Positions 16,708 through 24,726 of a stretch of DNA of 49,545 nucleotides are shown here, piece after piece (positions within the stretch are counted from its first letter, which is position 1; every line of letters begins with the position of its first letter). The notes under the pieces were generated by a model, which searched no databases, was not told where the DNA came from, and was given only the letters and a program-made list of their open reading frames with translations. The DNA comes from a virus. The translations under genes were made by a program, and so were the position numbers. The stretch spans positions 1 through 49,545 of the IMG/VR virus record IMGVR_UViG_3300038425_000200. One strand, given 5' to 3'.

Positions 16708-18006
16708 TTAACTTTCAAAATCTTCTTTAGGAATTTTTATTGTATGAAATTCAATATTTGGAATTTCCCCTTCCCTGAAAACAATCTGTGAAGATTTAGT
16801 AGAAAAATCAACAACAGGTACTTTTTCTGAAAAAATAAATGTTGGGAAAGACAAAGCCCCAAAAACAATCTCAAGGCTAGTGGGACTCTTTCCAGGTAAC
16901 TCTATTGGTATATTGTAATCATACCGTATTTTCTGTTCAAAGTCAATAGGTAAATAGGCAGAAAAATTAACAGATTTTAATATATCTACAGGAGCTAAAA
17001 ACAATTCAGAAACAGTAGAAAGTGACCATGAAACAGGAATAATTATGTCCTTAAATATTCCTTTTAAATACTCAATACCAATTACTTGATCTTTCCTAAT
17101 TCCCTTTAAAAATTCTAAGGTTATAGAATAATTCTGATTTAATCCCAATAAATATTCTACTGGAATAGACCTATCTTTTCTAACTGTTACACTAAAATCA
17201 ATAGGAATAATTATATCTTCTTTAACATAAATACTGAAATCTATTGGAATAATTATATCTTCTTTAACATAAATACTGAAATCTATTGGAATAATTATGT
17301 CTTTAAGAATAGGAATTATAAAATCAAGTGGAATAATAAAGTCTTGTAATACTTGTTGAATTCCTATCTTCCACTCTACAGGTATATCAATATTTTGAGA
17401 TAGAGACTTACCAAAATCAAAAGGAATAATTAATCCTTCCTGAATATTCACTCCAAACTCAAAGGGAATAGAGATATCCTGAAACAGATCTTTCCCAAAG
17501 TCAAAAGGAATAGCTCTATCCTCAGCAATAGAAATAACATAGTCAAGAGGAATACTTTTATCCTCTGCTATTCCCTTACTAATTTCAATTGGAAAAATAA
17601 GATCCTGAAATAACCTTTTCCCGAAGTCAAAAGGAATAGATATGTCTTCTGCTATCCCCTTCTCAAATTCAATAGGGATACTAGCATCCTGGAAAATAAA
17701 TAACCCAAACTCTATAGGAATAGGTACAGATTGATTCAGGAGTAAACCAAATTCCACCGGAATAGATCTACTTTCTGTGATTCCTTTCTCAAATTCAACA
17801 GGAATGGAAACATCCTCTGCCACTCCTTTTTCAAATTCGATAGGGATAATTTTATTCTGTAAAATAGCCTTCTCAAACTCAACAGGAATTTGCCGATCAT
17901 CCATAATGGACACTCTAAAATCAAAGGGAGTAGTTATATCCTCAATTACCTGGACTTGACCTTGAAAATTTCCTTCAATTTGATCTGCGTAGATTGAAGA
18001 ATAAAT
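16708..18006 (-). CDS. 14-residue tandem-repeat tail protein, probable ATT start (432 aa)
   Basis: About 22 consecutive units follow the pattern I-P-(I/V/F)-(E/D)-(F/Y)-x-x-x-I-x-(E/Q)-D-x-(S/I), period 14 residues, suggesting a beta-solenoid or fibrous shaft. The first normal start is GTG at 17913, but the repeat continues upstream of it (TTPFDFRVSIMDD). The in-frame extension reaches an ATT at 18006, five bases after GGAGG, with no ATG, GTG or TTG before the upstream stop. I therefore prefer an AUU start. The C-terminal ~60 residues break the pattern. Confidence 0.75.
   Translation of the reverse strand: MYSSIYADQIEGNFQGQVQVIEDITTPFDFRVSIMDDRQIPVEFEKAILQNKIIPIEFEKGVAEDVSIPVEFEKGITESRSIPVEFGLLLNQSVPIPIEFGLFIFQDASIPIEFEKGIAEDISIPFDFGKRLFQDLIFPIEISKGIAEDKSIPLDYVISIAEDRAIPFDFGKDLFQDISIPFEFGVNIQEGLIIPFDFGKSLSQNIDIPVEWKIGIQQVLQDFIIPLDFIIPILKDIIIPIDFSIYVKEDIIIPIDFSIYVKEDIIIPIDFSVTVRKDRSIPVEYLLGLNQNYSITLEFLKGIRKDQVIGIEYLKGIFKDIIIPVSWSLSTVSELFLAPVDILKSVNFSAYLPIDFEQKIRYDYNIPIELPGKSPTSLEIVFGALSFPTFIFSEKVPVVDFSTKSSQIVFREGEIPNIEFHTIKIPKEDFES
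17204..17287. repeat. Two exact 42-nt tandem units
   Basis: Two identical 42-nt units at 17204-17245 and 17246-17287, continuing partly to about 17298, encode consecutive copies of IPIDFSIYVKEDII. Their identity points to a recent expansion inside the 14-residue repeat gene. Confidence 0.85.
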
Positions 18007-18007
18007 T

Positions 18008-18514
18008 TTATCCTCCTTTTATCCTTAAATAATCAATTGCTCTTTGTAATATTTCTATATTATCTTGAGCAAATCCTAACATCTTATTGTGCCTATCACA
18101 AAGTAAACCACGAATTTTTCCTGTAACATGATCATGATCTATACTTAAAAATTTATCATTATCAGGAGCATTACCACAGATAATACAGACACCATGTTGC
18201 TTTTCAAGAATTTTATTATAATCGTCAAGAGTAATTCCATAACGTAACTTAAAATTTATATTTCTATAAATTTCTGGATTCTCTTGATAATATTTTTTAT
18301 TGTATTCCTTAAACTTATCTTTATTATTTTGATAATGTTTCTTATTACTTTTACTAGCAGATTTTTTATGCTTTTCTGGATTTTGTTCAATCCACTTCTT
18401 AGTTCCTTTCTTTTCACAGATTTTACACCAAGATCTGCAGCCATCTTTACTTCTTTTATCTTTGTAAAACTCTGTTAAATCTTTTTCTTTTTTACATTTT
18501 GAACATTCCTTCAT
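18008..18514 (-). CDS. Endonuclease VII-like HNH homing endonuclease
   Basis: The N-terminal double CxxC module (CSKCKKEKDLTEFYKDKRSK, CKICEKK) and a Lys/Asn-rich linker precede a recombination endonuclease VII-type domain: YGITLDDYNKILEKQ, CIICG, LSIDHDHVTGKIRGLLCDRHN and MLGFAQDNIEIL. Its last codons (AAA GGA GGA TAA) contain the ribosome binding site of the repeat gene downstream. It most likely spread as a homing element but retains the fold of a Holliday-junction nuclease. Confidence 0.9.
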   Translation of the reverse strand: MKECSKCKKEKDLTEFYKDKRSKDGCRSWCKICEKKGTKKWIEQNPEKHKKSASKSNKKHYQNNKDKFKEYNKKYYQENPEIYRNINFKLRYGITLDDYNKILEKQHGVCIICGNAPDNDKFLSIDHDHVTGKIRGLLCDRHNKMLGFAQDNIEILQRAIDYLRIKGG

Positions 18515-18987
18515 TTTTTATCCTCAAGGTCAACCATAAAGAGCAGAGTCTTGAGTTGCATTGGAGTAAAACTAACCCTTTCCAGCAAGTCCTGAGCAAT
18601 AGTCAAGTGTTCAATTTCCACATTCATCTTAAGCAACTCACCCAATTCTTTCAGGTAAGAGGATTTGGTTCCCTCATCTTTGTAAGTATAGATTTGCTGT
18701 TTGGTTAAATGGTCAATAGCTGTAATGGGTTGTCCAGGCATAATGGTATTTTTTACTTTGGTAACAGGATCTTCAACAACAATAGGTTCCTTACCATCAT
18801 TATGAAGAGCATGGGTCTTAACCAGTTTCTGCCGAATTTCAGTCAAGATTTTCAATTCCCTTTCTATTTCCTTAGTCAACTTGGCTAAGGCATAGGAAAT
18901 CTTAAAGGGAAGATCCTTGCCCATAATACCACCTAAGGCAATACCTACCTGCTCCACTTCTCCCGCTGTTAACGTAGTTTTACTCAT
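18511..18987 (-). CDS. Helical phage structural or chaperone protein (158 aa)
   Basis: The product MSKTTLTAGEVEQVGIALGG... has the helical stretch ISYALAKLTKEIERELKILT and ends with VSFTPMQLKTLLFMVDLE. This resembles small phage proteins of the DUF1617 type found near tail genes, but I cannot confirm the family by eye. AGGAGG precedes the ATG. It has no LxE tag. Confidence 0.7.
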   Translation of the reverse strand: MSKTTLTAGEVEQVGIALGGIMGKDLPFKISYALAKLTKEIERELKILTEIRQKLVKTHALHNDGKEPIVVEDPVTKVKNTIMPGQPITAIDHLTKQQIYTYKDEGTKSSYLKELGELLKMNVEIEHLTIAQDLLERVSFTPMQLKTLLFMVDLEDKK

Positions 18988-19072
18988 ATTACACCCTCCT
19001 TTTTATTTTGGCCTAAGCCAATTTATATTTTAAAATCTCCTTTTATTTAATTCGAAGTTTCGCCAGTTCGTT

Positions 19073-19660
19073 TTAACTTATTGGGAAAAAAACCTGCCCC
19101 TTTACATATGTTGTATTTGTACTTGCCGACCAATTTCCGCTTTGTGTCAAATCTGTGAATAAGGATATGACCGTTGCGCCGTTGGTCACCAAACCGCACG
19201 CCATACTCCAAGTTCCTTGATACTTTCCATACATAAAGGGTGCATCTCCTGAACACGTTTTTGATGCTGGAATAGCAATTTGTAACGCTGTGTTCAGACT
19301 TCCTCCTACAGTAGTGGTGTTTAAAAAAAATCTAACTTGCATTGTCTTGCCAATAATACAATACGAATATGTCTCCACATCACCAGAGTCAACCCCCCAG
19401 GTCATAGAACCATTGCCAGTAAAGTTTGCTGCATTGTATGATGGAGTTGTCCAGTCTGTGTAAGCAATGGTAGATAGAACACCGGCAGAAGCAAGTATAA
19501 TTCCAGAAAATCCTGTTAGTGTGAGGCCAGCATACGTCGGAGAAGAGGCTTGCTTTACTGCCTGATCTAAATAATCAGCAGATATCTCTTGTTTACTGGC
19601 ATTCGTTAAGATTGCCTGCGAAGCCGTCAAATTTTGTGGAAGAAGTGTGCCTGTTTTCAT
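19073..19660 (-). CDS. Short tail-fibre protein (195 aa)
   Basis: The N-terminal part (KTGTLLPQNLTASQAILTNA, SSPTYAGLTLTGFSG) matches the phage tail-fibre repeat style used by the 919-residue protein. The C-terminal part is a compact beta domain (TYSYCIIGKTMQVRFFL, LQIAIPASKTC) like a fibre tip. The ATG has no good ribosome binding site of its own and overlaps the TGA of a tiny upstream frame, so translation is probably coupled. Confidence 0.75.
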   Translation of the reverse strand: MKTGTLLPQNLTASQAILTNASKQEISADYLDQAVKQASSPTYAGLTLTGFSGIILASAGVLSTIAYTDWTTPSYNAANFTGNGSMTWGVDSGDVETYSYCIIGKTMQVRFFLNTTTVGGSLNTALQIAIPASKTCSGDAPFMYGKYQGTWSMACGLVTNGATVISLFTDLTQSGNWSASTNTTYVKGQVFFPIS

Positions 19661-19713
19661 AAGTTTCGAAGGTCCATTATTGTTTCTTTTACTGAGCCTG
19701 TTTTATATTGCAT
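19657..19713 (-). CDS. Possible 18-residue leader peptide
   Basis: A good site (AAGGAGTAAAAG) precedes an ATG encoding MQYKTGSVKETIMDLRNL, whose TGA overlaps the next ATG. It may be a coupling leader or the shortened start of a fibre gene. The N-terminus resembles common fibre starts. Confidence 0.4.
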   Translation of the reverse strand: MQYKTGSVKETIMDLRNL

Positions 19714-19758
19714 CTTTTACTCCTTGATAAATCCTTCCGGATGTTCACCGGTTTGTTA

Positions 19759-20180
19759 TTATGTTTCATAAAATAGTATTAAAACTATTTCATGTCCTGT
19801 GGTAATGAGTGCGGTTATGTCTGTATAATTTCCACCAACCACATAAAAAACAGCCTGTATATTGGGATTTACAGGAGTTACAATACACCATACAGAAGTG
19901 CCAGTATCATTGTATGTCATGAATCCTATGCCTCCATAAATCGTCACACCAAGATTGGCACCATAAATGGTAACAGTGCGTCCTCCCGCATCCAAGCAGA
20001 ATATATATCAGTAGCGATATCCGCAAACGAAGTTCCTCTTTGCCAAATATCTAAGGCTCCATTTATATCAGTAGCAATAGCCGCAAACGAAGTTCCTCTT
20101 TGCCAAATATCTAAGGCTCCATTTATAATGGCATTTGTGTGTCTAAATGGACCTTGTGAACTTAATTCTCCTGTTCTCAT
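19759..20180 (-). pseudogene. Broken tail-fibre gene with frameshift
   Basis: From ATG 20180 (GGAG six bases upstream) the frame encodes MRTGELSSQGPFRHTN and then two copies of NGALDIWQRGTSFA, a motif common in phage fibre proteins. It then runs out at 19944 as SAWMREDALLPFM. A second frame, 19995-19759, carries the expected beta-rich fibre C-terminus (GGRTVTIYGANLGVTIYGG). The frames meet near 19990, so a frameshift or internal deletion has separated the halves. The usual middle region after the motif is missing. Programmed frameshifting is less likely because no slippery heptamer is obvious. Confidence 0.65.
20003..20122. repeat. 60-bp tandem duplication
   Basis: Two 60-nt units, 20003-20062 and 20063-20122, differ at only a few positions (gcgatat versus gcaatag). 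They encode two 20-residue copies of the NGALDIWQRGTSF motif in the broken fibre gene. Confidence 0.9.
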
Positions 20181-20198
20181 AAGTTTCTCCAATCCGTT

Positions 20199-22958
20199 TT
20201 ATCTAAACGCCAGATAATTTATTTTGGTACTTCCGGTAGGGGTCCCTGTTCTGGTCCACGTTATTACGAATCCGTCTGCCGTTAATGAGCTAATGAGACC
20301 TTGATATGTGGTTCCTGCCGCTTTCAGCAAATAAATTGAAAATGAACTTGCAGAATCAAAACTATCTGCTATAAAAGTTCCAAGGGCTTCAATAACAACG
20401 TGAGTTGTTCCATCATCAAAGCCAACAGAAAATTCATCTGGATCAGAACCAGAGGCCACAAAGATTACCATTGAAGGAGAAAAAGACAATCCGGAAACTA
20501 CTGAAGTGCCTGCTGAACTTATATCTTTAGTGATTTGGCCGATTGCCATTCTCTGAGCAACGGTTAGAGCCGATACTACTCCAGCCGTTCCAAAAAGAAA
20601 GCCACCCAGGGAACCAATAGTAAGATCAGTAAGAATTGGATGATTAAATGTTGGACTATCACCCACTCCCAATGCTTGTGGTAATGTTTGAATTGTCCCA
20701 CCAGCAGAGAGGAAACTAACTTGCCATGTTCCAGTTAATGTTCCATATGAAGTCAAATCCACTGCCAAGGCGGTTGTTGATGTAAAAGTAACATCATCAG
20801 GTAAAATTTCTTTACCAGTATTATCAACAATAGTAACAGAACCATATTGAACACCAAGATTATGTGTAACTGTCAATATCCCTGCTGTCAAATTTGCATT
20901 AGTGAAAGAGGAAAGATAGTATGGAATCCCCCCACTTACTCCAAGAACCCCTGTTGCACTTGTCGTAACATATCGTATCCCTGTACCAGTAAGTCCAGAA
21001 AGAGTTTCTCCAACAAAAGTTGGACTATCTGCTGTATGCAATCCAGTTACATCAGCCTGGGCTATAGCCAAACTGGATTTAAAAGTAGCATAGGATACAC
21101 TGACAAGATTTTGTGATCCATCAGTAACAACAGGAAGAGAGGCAGTTAATCCAGGAATGTTAACAAGACCACTACCAGATATTGACATCTGGGTAGTCAT
21201 TGTCTGTAAAGTTTTTCCACTCCCAAGAGTAGTTCCTATTTGGAAATAAATATACTCTACTGCTGATCCAGTTCCTAATCCAGCCTGGAGAGTTAAATTA
21301 CCCCCTACTACGTTATTAACAGAGGTCCCTGCAACAGTGCCACCAGCAGCAATGATTAAATTCCTACCTACCACATCAGTAGCAGTATTTTCTATCCAAA
21401 TTTCCCTTGCAGCACCATTACCTAAACTTATATCACAAGTAGGAGAAGTAGTCAATATTCCTACCCTATGATGAGTAGAGTCCACATAAAGGGTATTGGT
21501 ATCAATTGTCAGTCCTAAAAAGGCTGGACTTGAACCTGTTGTCAATCCTGATATATCAGCTTGAGCAAGAGACAAACTTGACTTGAATGTGGCATAAGAA
21601 ACACTTGCTAAATTCTTAGATGCATCAGTTACTACTGGCTCAGAAGCTGTAAGACCTGATAGATTTAATCCTGCTATAGAAAGTGAAAGAGTAGCAGGAA
21701 AATCTGCATTTACTAATGAACGAAATGTTGGAGCGACTGCTCCTGTATAAAGATATAACTCACTTATTCCAGTATAACCTGCATCCCCATTATTTAATGT
21801 AATATTAAATTGGAAATATCTATATGCTGTTACATTAGAAGGACAACTATAAGTTTTCTTCTGCCCAGCAGACCAAGCCGTTATACCTGTTTGCGAGTCA
21901 AAAGTGGTCCAAGAATCACCAACATTAACCTTTCCCCGTAACTGCCAATCTTTAGGAGCACGTGTTGTTGAGTCAATACTATTTATCTGTACTGCATAAC
22001 TAGTAATAACATATAAATTTCCTAGACCCATATCAATATTAACATATCCAGTAGCAGCATTTGCCAACCAATAATTGGTTGTTCCCGTTACACCATCAAA
22101 AGCCATGTAATAGTCTGTTCCCGAATTATATTTGGTTGATCCACTTGCCGCATAGGGAACTGGAAGATCATTGGTAGTCATATTATTAGGAACATAATCT
22201 ACCAATGTTGTAGGTCCAGAAAATATAACATTTGGTACTTGATGATTAATATCTAATTGCTGCGTTAATAATGACAAAAGGTTAGTGCTCAAATCTGTAG
22301 TTAAAGTAACAGCAGCATGAGAGGCAGTTACCGCAGCAGAAATTTGGGCATCTGTATTGGTTCCAGAAGCAAGGTTCTTAGAACCATCAGTTACCACCAC
22401 TTTTGAAGCGGTCAAACCGGAAAGATTCAGGCCAGTAAAGGTAGGAGAATCACCTGTTCCCAAACCAGAAATATCTGCTTTGGAAAGGGATAGATTAGAT
22501 TTGAAAGTAGCATAAGTAACAGAAACTAAATTTTTTGATCCATCGGAAACAACAGGGACAGAGGCAGTTAAGGTAGAAACGGTTATAGCTGCAAAAGAAG
22601 GAGAATCCCCAGACCCATACCTAAGATTGATTGCCGTTTCTAACTCAGTTACTTTACCCGCCGTCAGAACCAAAGCTATATTGTCACCAGAATTCCAAGC
22701 TTTGTCTATAGTGCTTTCTTGTGCTCTAACAATAGTAAAAGTATCCACAGATCTGGAAGTTACTTCTATAATTTCCCTAGAAGAATCCTGACTGGGTGTA
22801 CTCAGAGATTGATTCCATAATACACACATAAAATTACCAGTAGCAGGAAATCTAGATCCCTGTCCTGAAGCAACTGTCAATAGAGTAGCACCAGAAGCTA
22901 CCCCACTAAATAGAGTAGAAAATGAAAAATTTTGATTAAGTAAGAAAGTAGTTATCAT
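20199..22958 (-). CDS. Large tail-fibre protein with discoidin-like domain (919 aa)
   Basis: Several copies of a fibre repeat (LSGLTASKVVVTDGSKNLAS; SYATFKSSLSLAQADISGL; GDSPTFTGLNL) flank a middle domain of about 150 residues. That domain resembles an F5/8 type C (discoidin) carbohydrate-binding fold: YMAFDGVTGTTNYWLA, YVNIDMGLGNLYVITSYAVQ, PKDWQLRGKV, RYFQFNI and ISELYLYT. The C-terminus is beta-rich. It probably recognises host surface sugars. Its 5' side adjoins a GIY-YIG gene whose stop overlaps its start. Confidence 0.85.
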   Translation of the reverse strand: MITTFLLNQNFSFSTLFSGVASGATLLTVASGQGSRFPATGNFMCVLWNQSLSTPSQDSSREIIEVTSRSVDTFTIVRAQESTIDKAWNSGDNIALVLTAGKVTELETAINLRYGSGDSPSFAAITVSTLTASVPVVSDGSKNLVSVTYATFKSNLSLSKADISGLGTGDSPTFTGLNLSGLTASKVVVTDGSKNLASGTNTDAQISAAVTASHAAVTLTTDLSTNLLSLLTQQLDINHQVPNVIFSGPTTLVDYVPNNMTTNDLPVPYAASGSTKYNSGTDYYMAFDGVTGTTNYWLANAATGYVNIDMGLGNLYVITSYAVQINSIDSTTRAPKDWQLRGKVNVGDSWTTFDSQTGITAWSAGQKKTYSCPSNVTAYRYFQFNITLNNGDAGYTGISELYLYTGAVAPTFRSLVNADFPATLSLSIAGLNLSGLTASEPVVTDASKNLASVSYATFKSSLSLAQADISGLTTGSSPAFLGLTIDTNTLYVDSTHHRVGILTTSPTCDISLGNGAAREIWIENTATDVVGRNLIIAAGGTVAGTSVNNVVGGNLTLQAGLGTGSAVEYIYFQIGTTLGSGKTLQTMTTQMSISGSGLVNIPGLTASLPVVTDGSQNLVSVSYATFKSSLAIAQADVTGLHTADSPTFVGETLSGLTGTGIRYVTTSATGVLGVSGGIPYYLSSFTNANLTAGILTVTHNLGVQYGSVTIVDNTGKEILPDDVTFTSTTALAVDLTSYGTLTGTWQVSFLSAGGTIQTLPQALGVGDSPTFNHPILTDLTIGSLGGFLFGTAGVVSALTVAQRMAIGQITKDISSAGTSVVSGLSFSPSMVIFVASGSDPDEFSVGFDDGTTHVVIEALGTFIADSFDSASSFSIYLLKAAGTTYQGLISSLTADGFVITWTRTGTPTGSTKINYLAFR

Positions 22959-23488
22959 TCTATTTTATCTACCTTTATATAATGAATCTTTCCTAATTTA
23001 TCAATAATTCTTTTTCTATTTTTAGTTGGGGCTGTTTTTCCTTTAAGACCTTTATTCCATGGTACTCCCCCCTTTTTAAACCTATAAATATTTTTCGCTT
23101 TCTTGGCTGATTCAATTTTTCTATTTCTTGTTTCTTCTGAATCTTTTTTTCCTTTATGCCATTTACTATGTTTCATTCTAGTTTCTATAGAAGGATTTAT
23201 AGCCCCCTCTCCACCATCAGTCAAGTTATATCCGTTAGGAGATTTAGTATTCAAAGTCTTTATCCAATAAATTTCTTTTTCAATCAATATTTCTTTTGTT
23301 TCAGAAGTATCAATAATAGAAAATTCAAATGACTGAAAACCATATTTTCTAATAGCACAATGAAGTAAAAAGTTAGACCCTCCTTTAGAACTGGATAAGT
23401 GCTCAGTAATCCTTTTTTCTAAGGAATTTGTAGTCATTCCAATATAACATTTCCCATTAATTTTATTTGTTATCTTATAAACTATCAT
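22955..23488 (-). CDS. GIY-YIG homing endonuclease
   Basis: I start at ATG 23488 (MIVYKITNKINGKCYIGMTT), which gives the standard N-terminal GIY-YIG layout: VYKI, CYIG, the catalytic Arg in LEKRITEH and Glu in EKEIYWI. NUMOD-like DNA-binding segments follow (HSKWHKGKKDSEETRNR, PWNKGLKGK). The ATG lies two bases after the stop of the upstream zinc protein. It is the only GIY-YIG enzyme in the window. Confidence 0.9.
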   Translation of the reverse strand: MIVYKITNKINGKCYIGMTTNSLEKRITEHLSSSKGGSNFLLHCAIRKYGFQSFEFSIIDTSETKEILIEKEIYWIKTLNTKSPNGYNLTDGGEGAINPSIETRMKHSKWHKGKKDSEETRNRKIESAKKAKNIYRFKKGGVPWNKGLKGKTAPTKNRKRIIDKLGKIHYIKVDKIE

Positions 23489-23489
23489 T

Positions 23490-24050
23490 TTATTGACTAT
23501 ATATGAAATCAAACAGGTTAGGGGGTGGATTTATCCCAAGCCTCTTGAATCTTCGATATTTCCTATTCCATTTATCCGCTATCCTGTTTTGTTTGTCAAT
23601 ATACTCTTGAAGCTTATTTTCTTCATTAAAATCCATAGAAATATTTATATCTTTAACAACTTTTACAGTTATTGCATTTTCTGCACTAACTTGAAGTTCC
23701 TTTTTAGGAATTATACACTTAACACACCGTGTACGGGAAAGAGACCCTGTTTCAAAGACTTTACCACATTTACAAAGAACTTTCCTTAATGGTAGACTTT
23801 TCTTATTTTCCATCTCTAACAATCTTATTTTATTACTACAAGATGAGCACCATTTCGCATGGCCACTACCAGCCCCAAATGGATTACCACAATCCTCACA
23901 GATATTGATACAGGAATACCCTTTTATTTCCCTCAACATCCTTTCCTGAAGTGTAAGAGTTTCTTTTCTTTCTATACAAGATAGGCAATTTTTTTGATTA
24001 CGTATAGGATTAAACAGACTATGGCAAGTCTTACAAGCCTTCTTAGACAA
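23490..24050 (-). CDS. Multi-zinc-finger protein, TTG start (186 aa)
   Basis: GGAGG precedes a TTG start giving MSKKACKTCHSLFNP. At least three or four CxxC pairs follow (CKTC...CLSC, CEDCG...CSSC, CKCG...CVKC), then a charged helical tail with RIADKWNRKYRRFKRLG. It could bind DNA or RNA, or be a degraded endonuclease-associated zinc array. No catalytic motif is visible. Confidence 0.7.
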   Translation of the reverse strand: MSKKACKTCHSLFNPIRNQKNCLSCIERKETLTLQERMLREIKGYSCINICEDCGNPFGAGSGHAKWCSSCSNKIRLLEMENKKSLPLRKVLCKCGKVFETGSLSRTRCVKCIIPKKELQVSAENAITVKVVKDINISMDFNEENKLQEYIDKQNRIADKWNRKYRRFKRLGINPPPNLFDFIYSQ

Positions 24051-24066
24051 GATTCCTCCTGAATAT

Positions 24067-24216
24067 TTAGATTTTTTTGGATGAGACTTTTTTAGGTTTC
24101 TTACTCTTTAATCCCTTACATTTATTATCAGCAATCTTAACAGGATATGAAGGACCAAGATCATATCCAGGAAATCCCTGTTCAACCAATCTTAGGAAAT
24201 CCTTAGATTTTGACAT
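24067..24216 (-). CDS. Short tagged basic protein (49 aa)
   Basis: MSKSKDFLRLVEQGFPGYDL carries a clean tag (cut LVE|Q). The remaining 37 residues end in a strongly basic tail (KCKGLKSKKPKKVSSKKI). If cut, the mature product would be a small Lys-rich peptide like the internal peptides found in T4-type heads, suited to binding packaged DNA. Confidence 0.75.
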   Translation of the reverse strand: MSKSKDFLRLVEQGFPGYDLGPSYPVKIADNKCKGLKSKKPKKVSSKKI

Positions 24217-24218
24217 AA

Positions 24219-24464
24219 TTACACTTTTGCCTGTAGCATTTTAATCAATTCTTCCAAAACGTATTGACTTTTGTAAGGCATCTTAGATTTGACATTCTCA
24301 ACCGCTTTGTTAATCTTCATAGCAGTATCATATGCTAGTTTATCAGCAATAGCATCAAGTTCAGGGTACTTTTCAATACCTGGAGAAGGTACACTATACC
24401 CCCCCTTCGGATTACCCTCTGGCTCTTTCTCAAACAGACTCATAACTTGTTTAGATTTGTTCAT
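24219..24464 (-). CDS. Tagged protein (81 aa)
   Basis: MNKSKQVMSLFEKEPEGN gives a tag with cut LFE|K. The remainder is helical (IADKLAYDTAMKINKAVENV, YVLEELIKMLQ). GGAG precedes the ATG. It is the first gene after the sigma-factor block, two bases from the next tagged gene. Confidence 0.8.
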   Translation of the reverse strand: MNKSKQVMSLFEKEPEGNPKGGYSVPSPGIEKYPELDAIADKLAYDTAMKINKAVENVKSKMPYKSQYVLEELIKMLQAKV

Positions 24465-24555
24465 AAAGTTCTCCTCTCAAAATTATAAAATAGAACTGTT
24501 CACCCGTTCAGTATTTAGTGAACTTACCCATTCTGGTGGACAATCAGGCACCCTC

Positions 24556-24714
24556 CTACCGGCCTCTAAACCATTCATAAATACCCATAATTATTACAAA
24601 AAAAGTGATAGAAGAAAAAGCCAAATAGGGATCAGGATTACTTTTCTTCTTAAGAGATTTATCTTCTTTAAGTTTTAAAAAAATCTTTCCAATTGCTTCC
24701 TCTGTGTAAACCAT
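24556..24714 (-). CDS. Small single-TM protein (52 aa)
   Basis: GGAGG lies five bases before ATG 24714. The product MVYTEEAIGKIFLKLKEDKS has a basic stretch and then a C-terminal membrane segment (YLAFSSITFFVIIMGIYEWF). It directly follows the sigma-factor gene. It could act at the membrane in lysis or takeover; nothing decides which. The 90 nt after its stop contain no convincing gene. Confidence 0.65.
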   Translation of the reverse strand: MVYTEEAIGKIFLKLKEDKSLKKKSNPDPYLAFSSITFFVIIMGIYEWFRGR

Positions 24715-24726
24715 TACAACCTCCAG

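Noticed and set aside
19047-19256. 69-residue minus frame within the fibre gene
   Set aside because: It is a shadow frame of 19073-19660 with no start signal.
23490-24050. Multi-zinc protein as a homing endonuclease
   Set aside because: The zinc knuckles resemble those modules but no HNH, GIY-YIG or Vsr catalytic motif is present.
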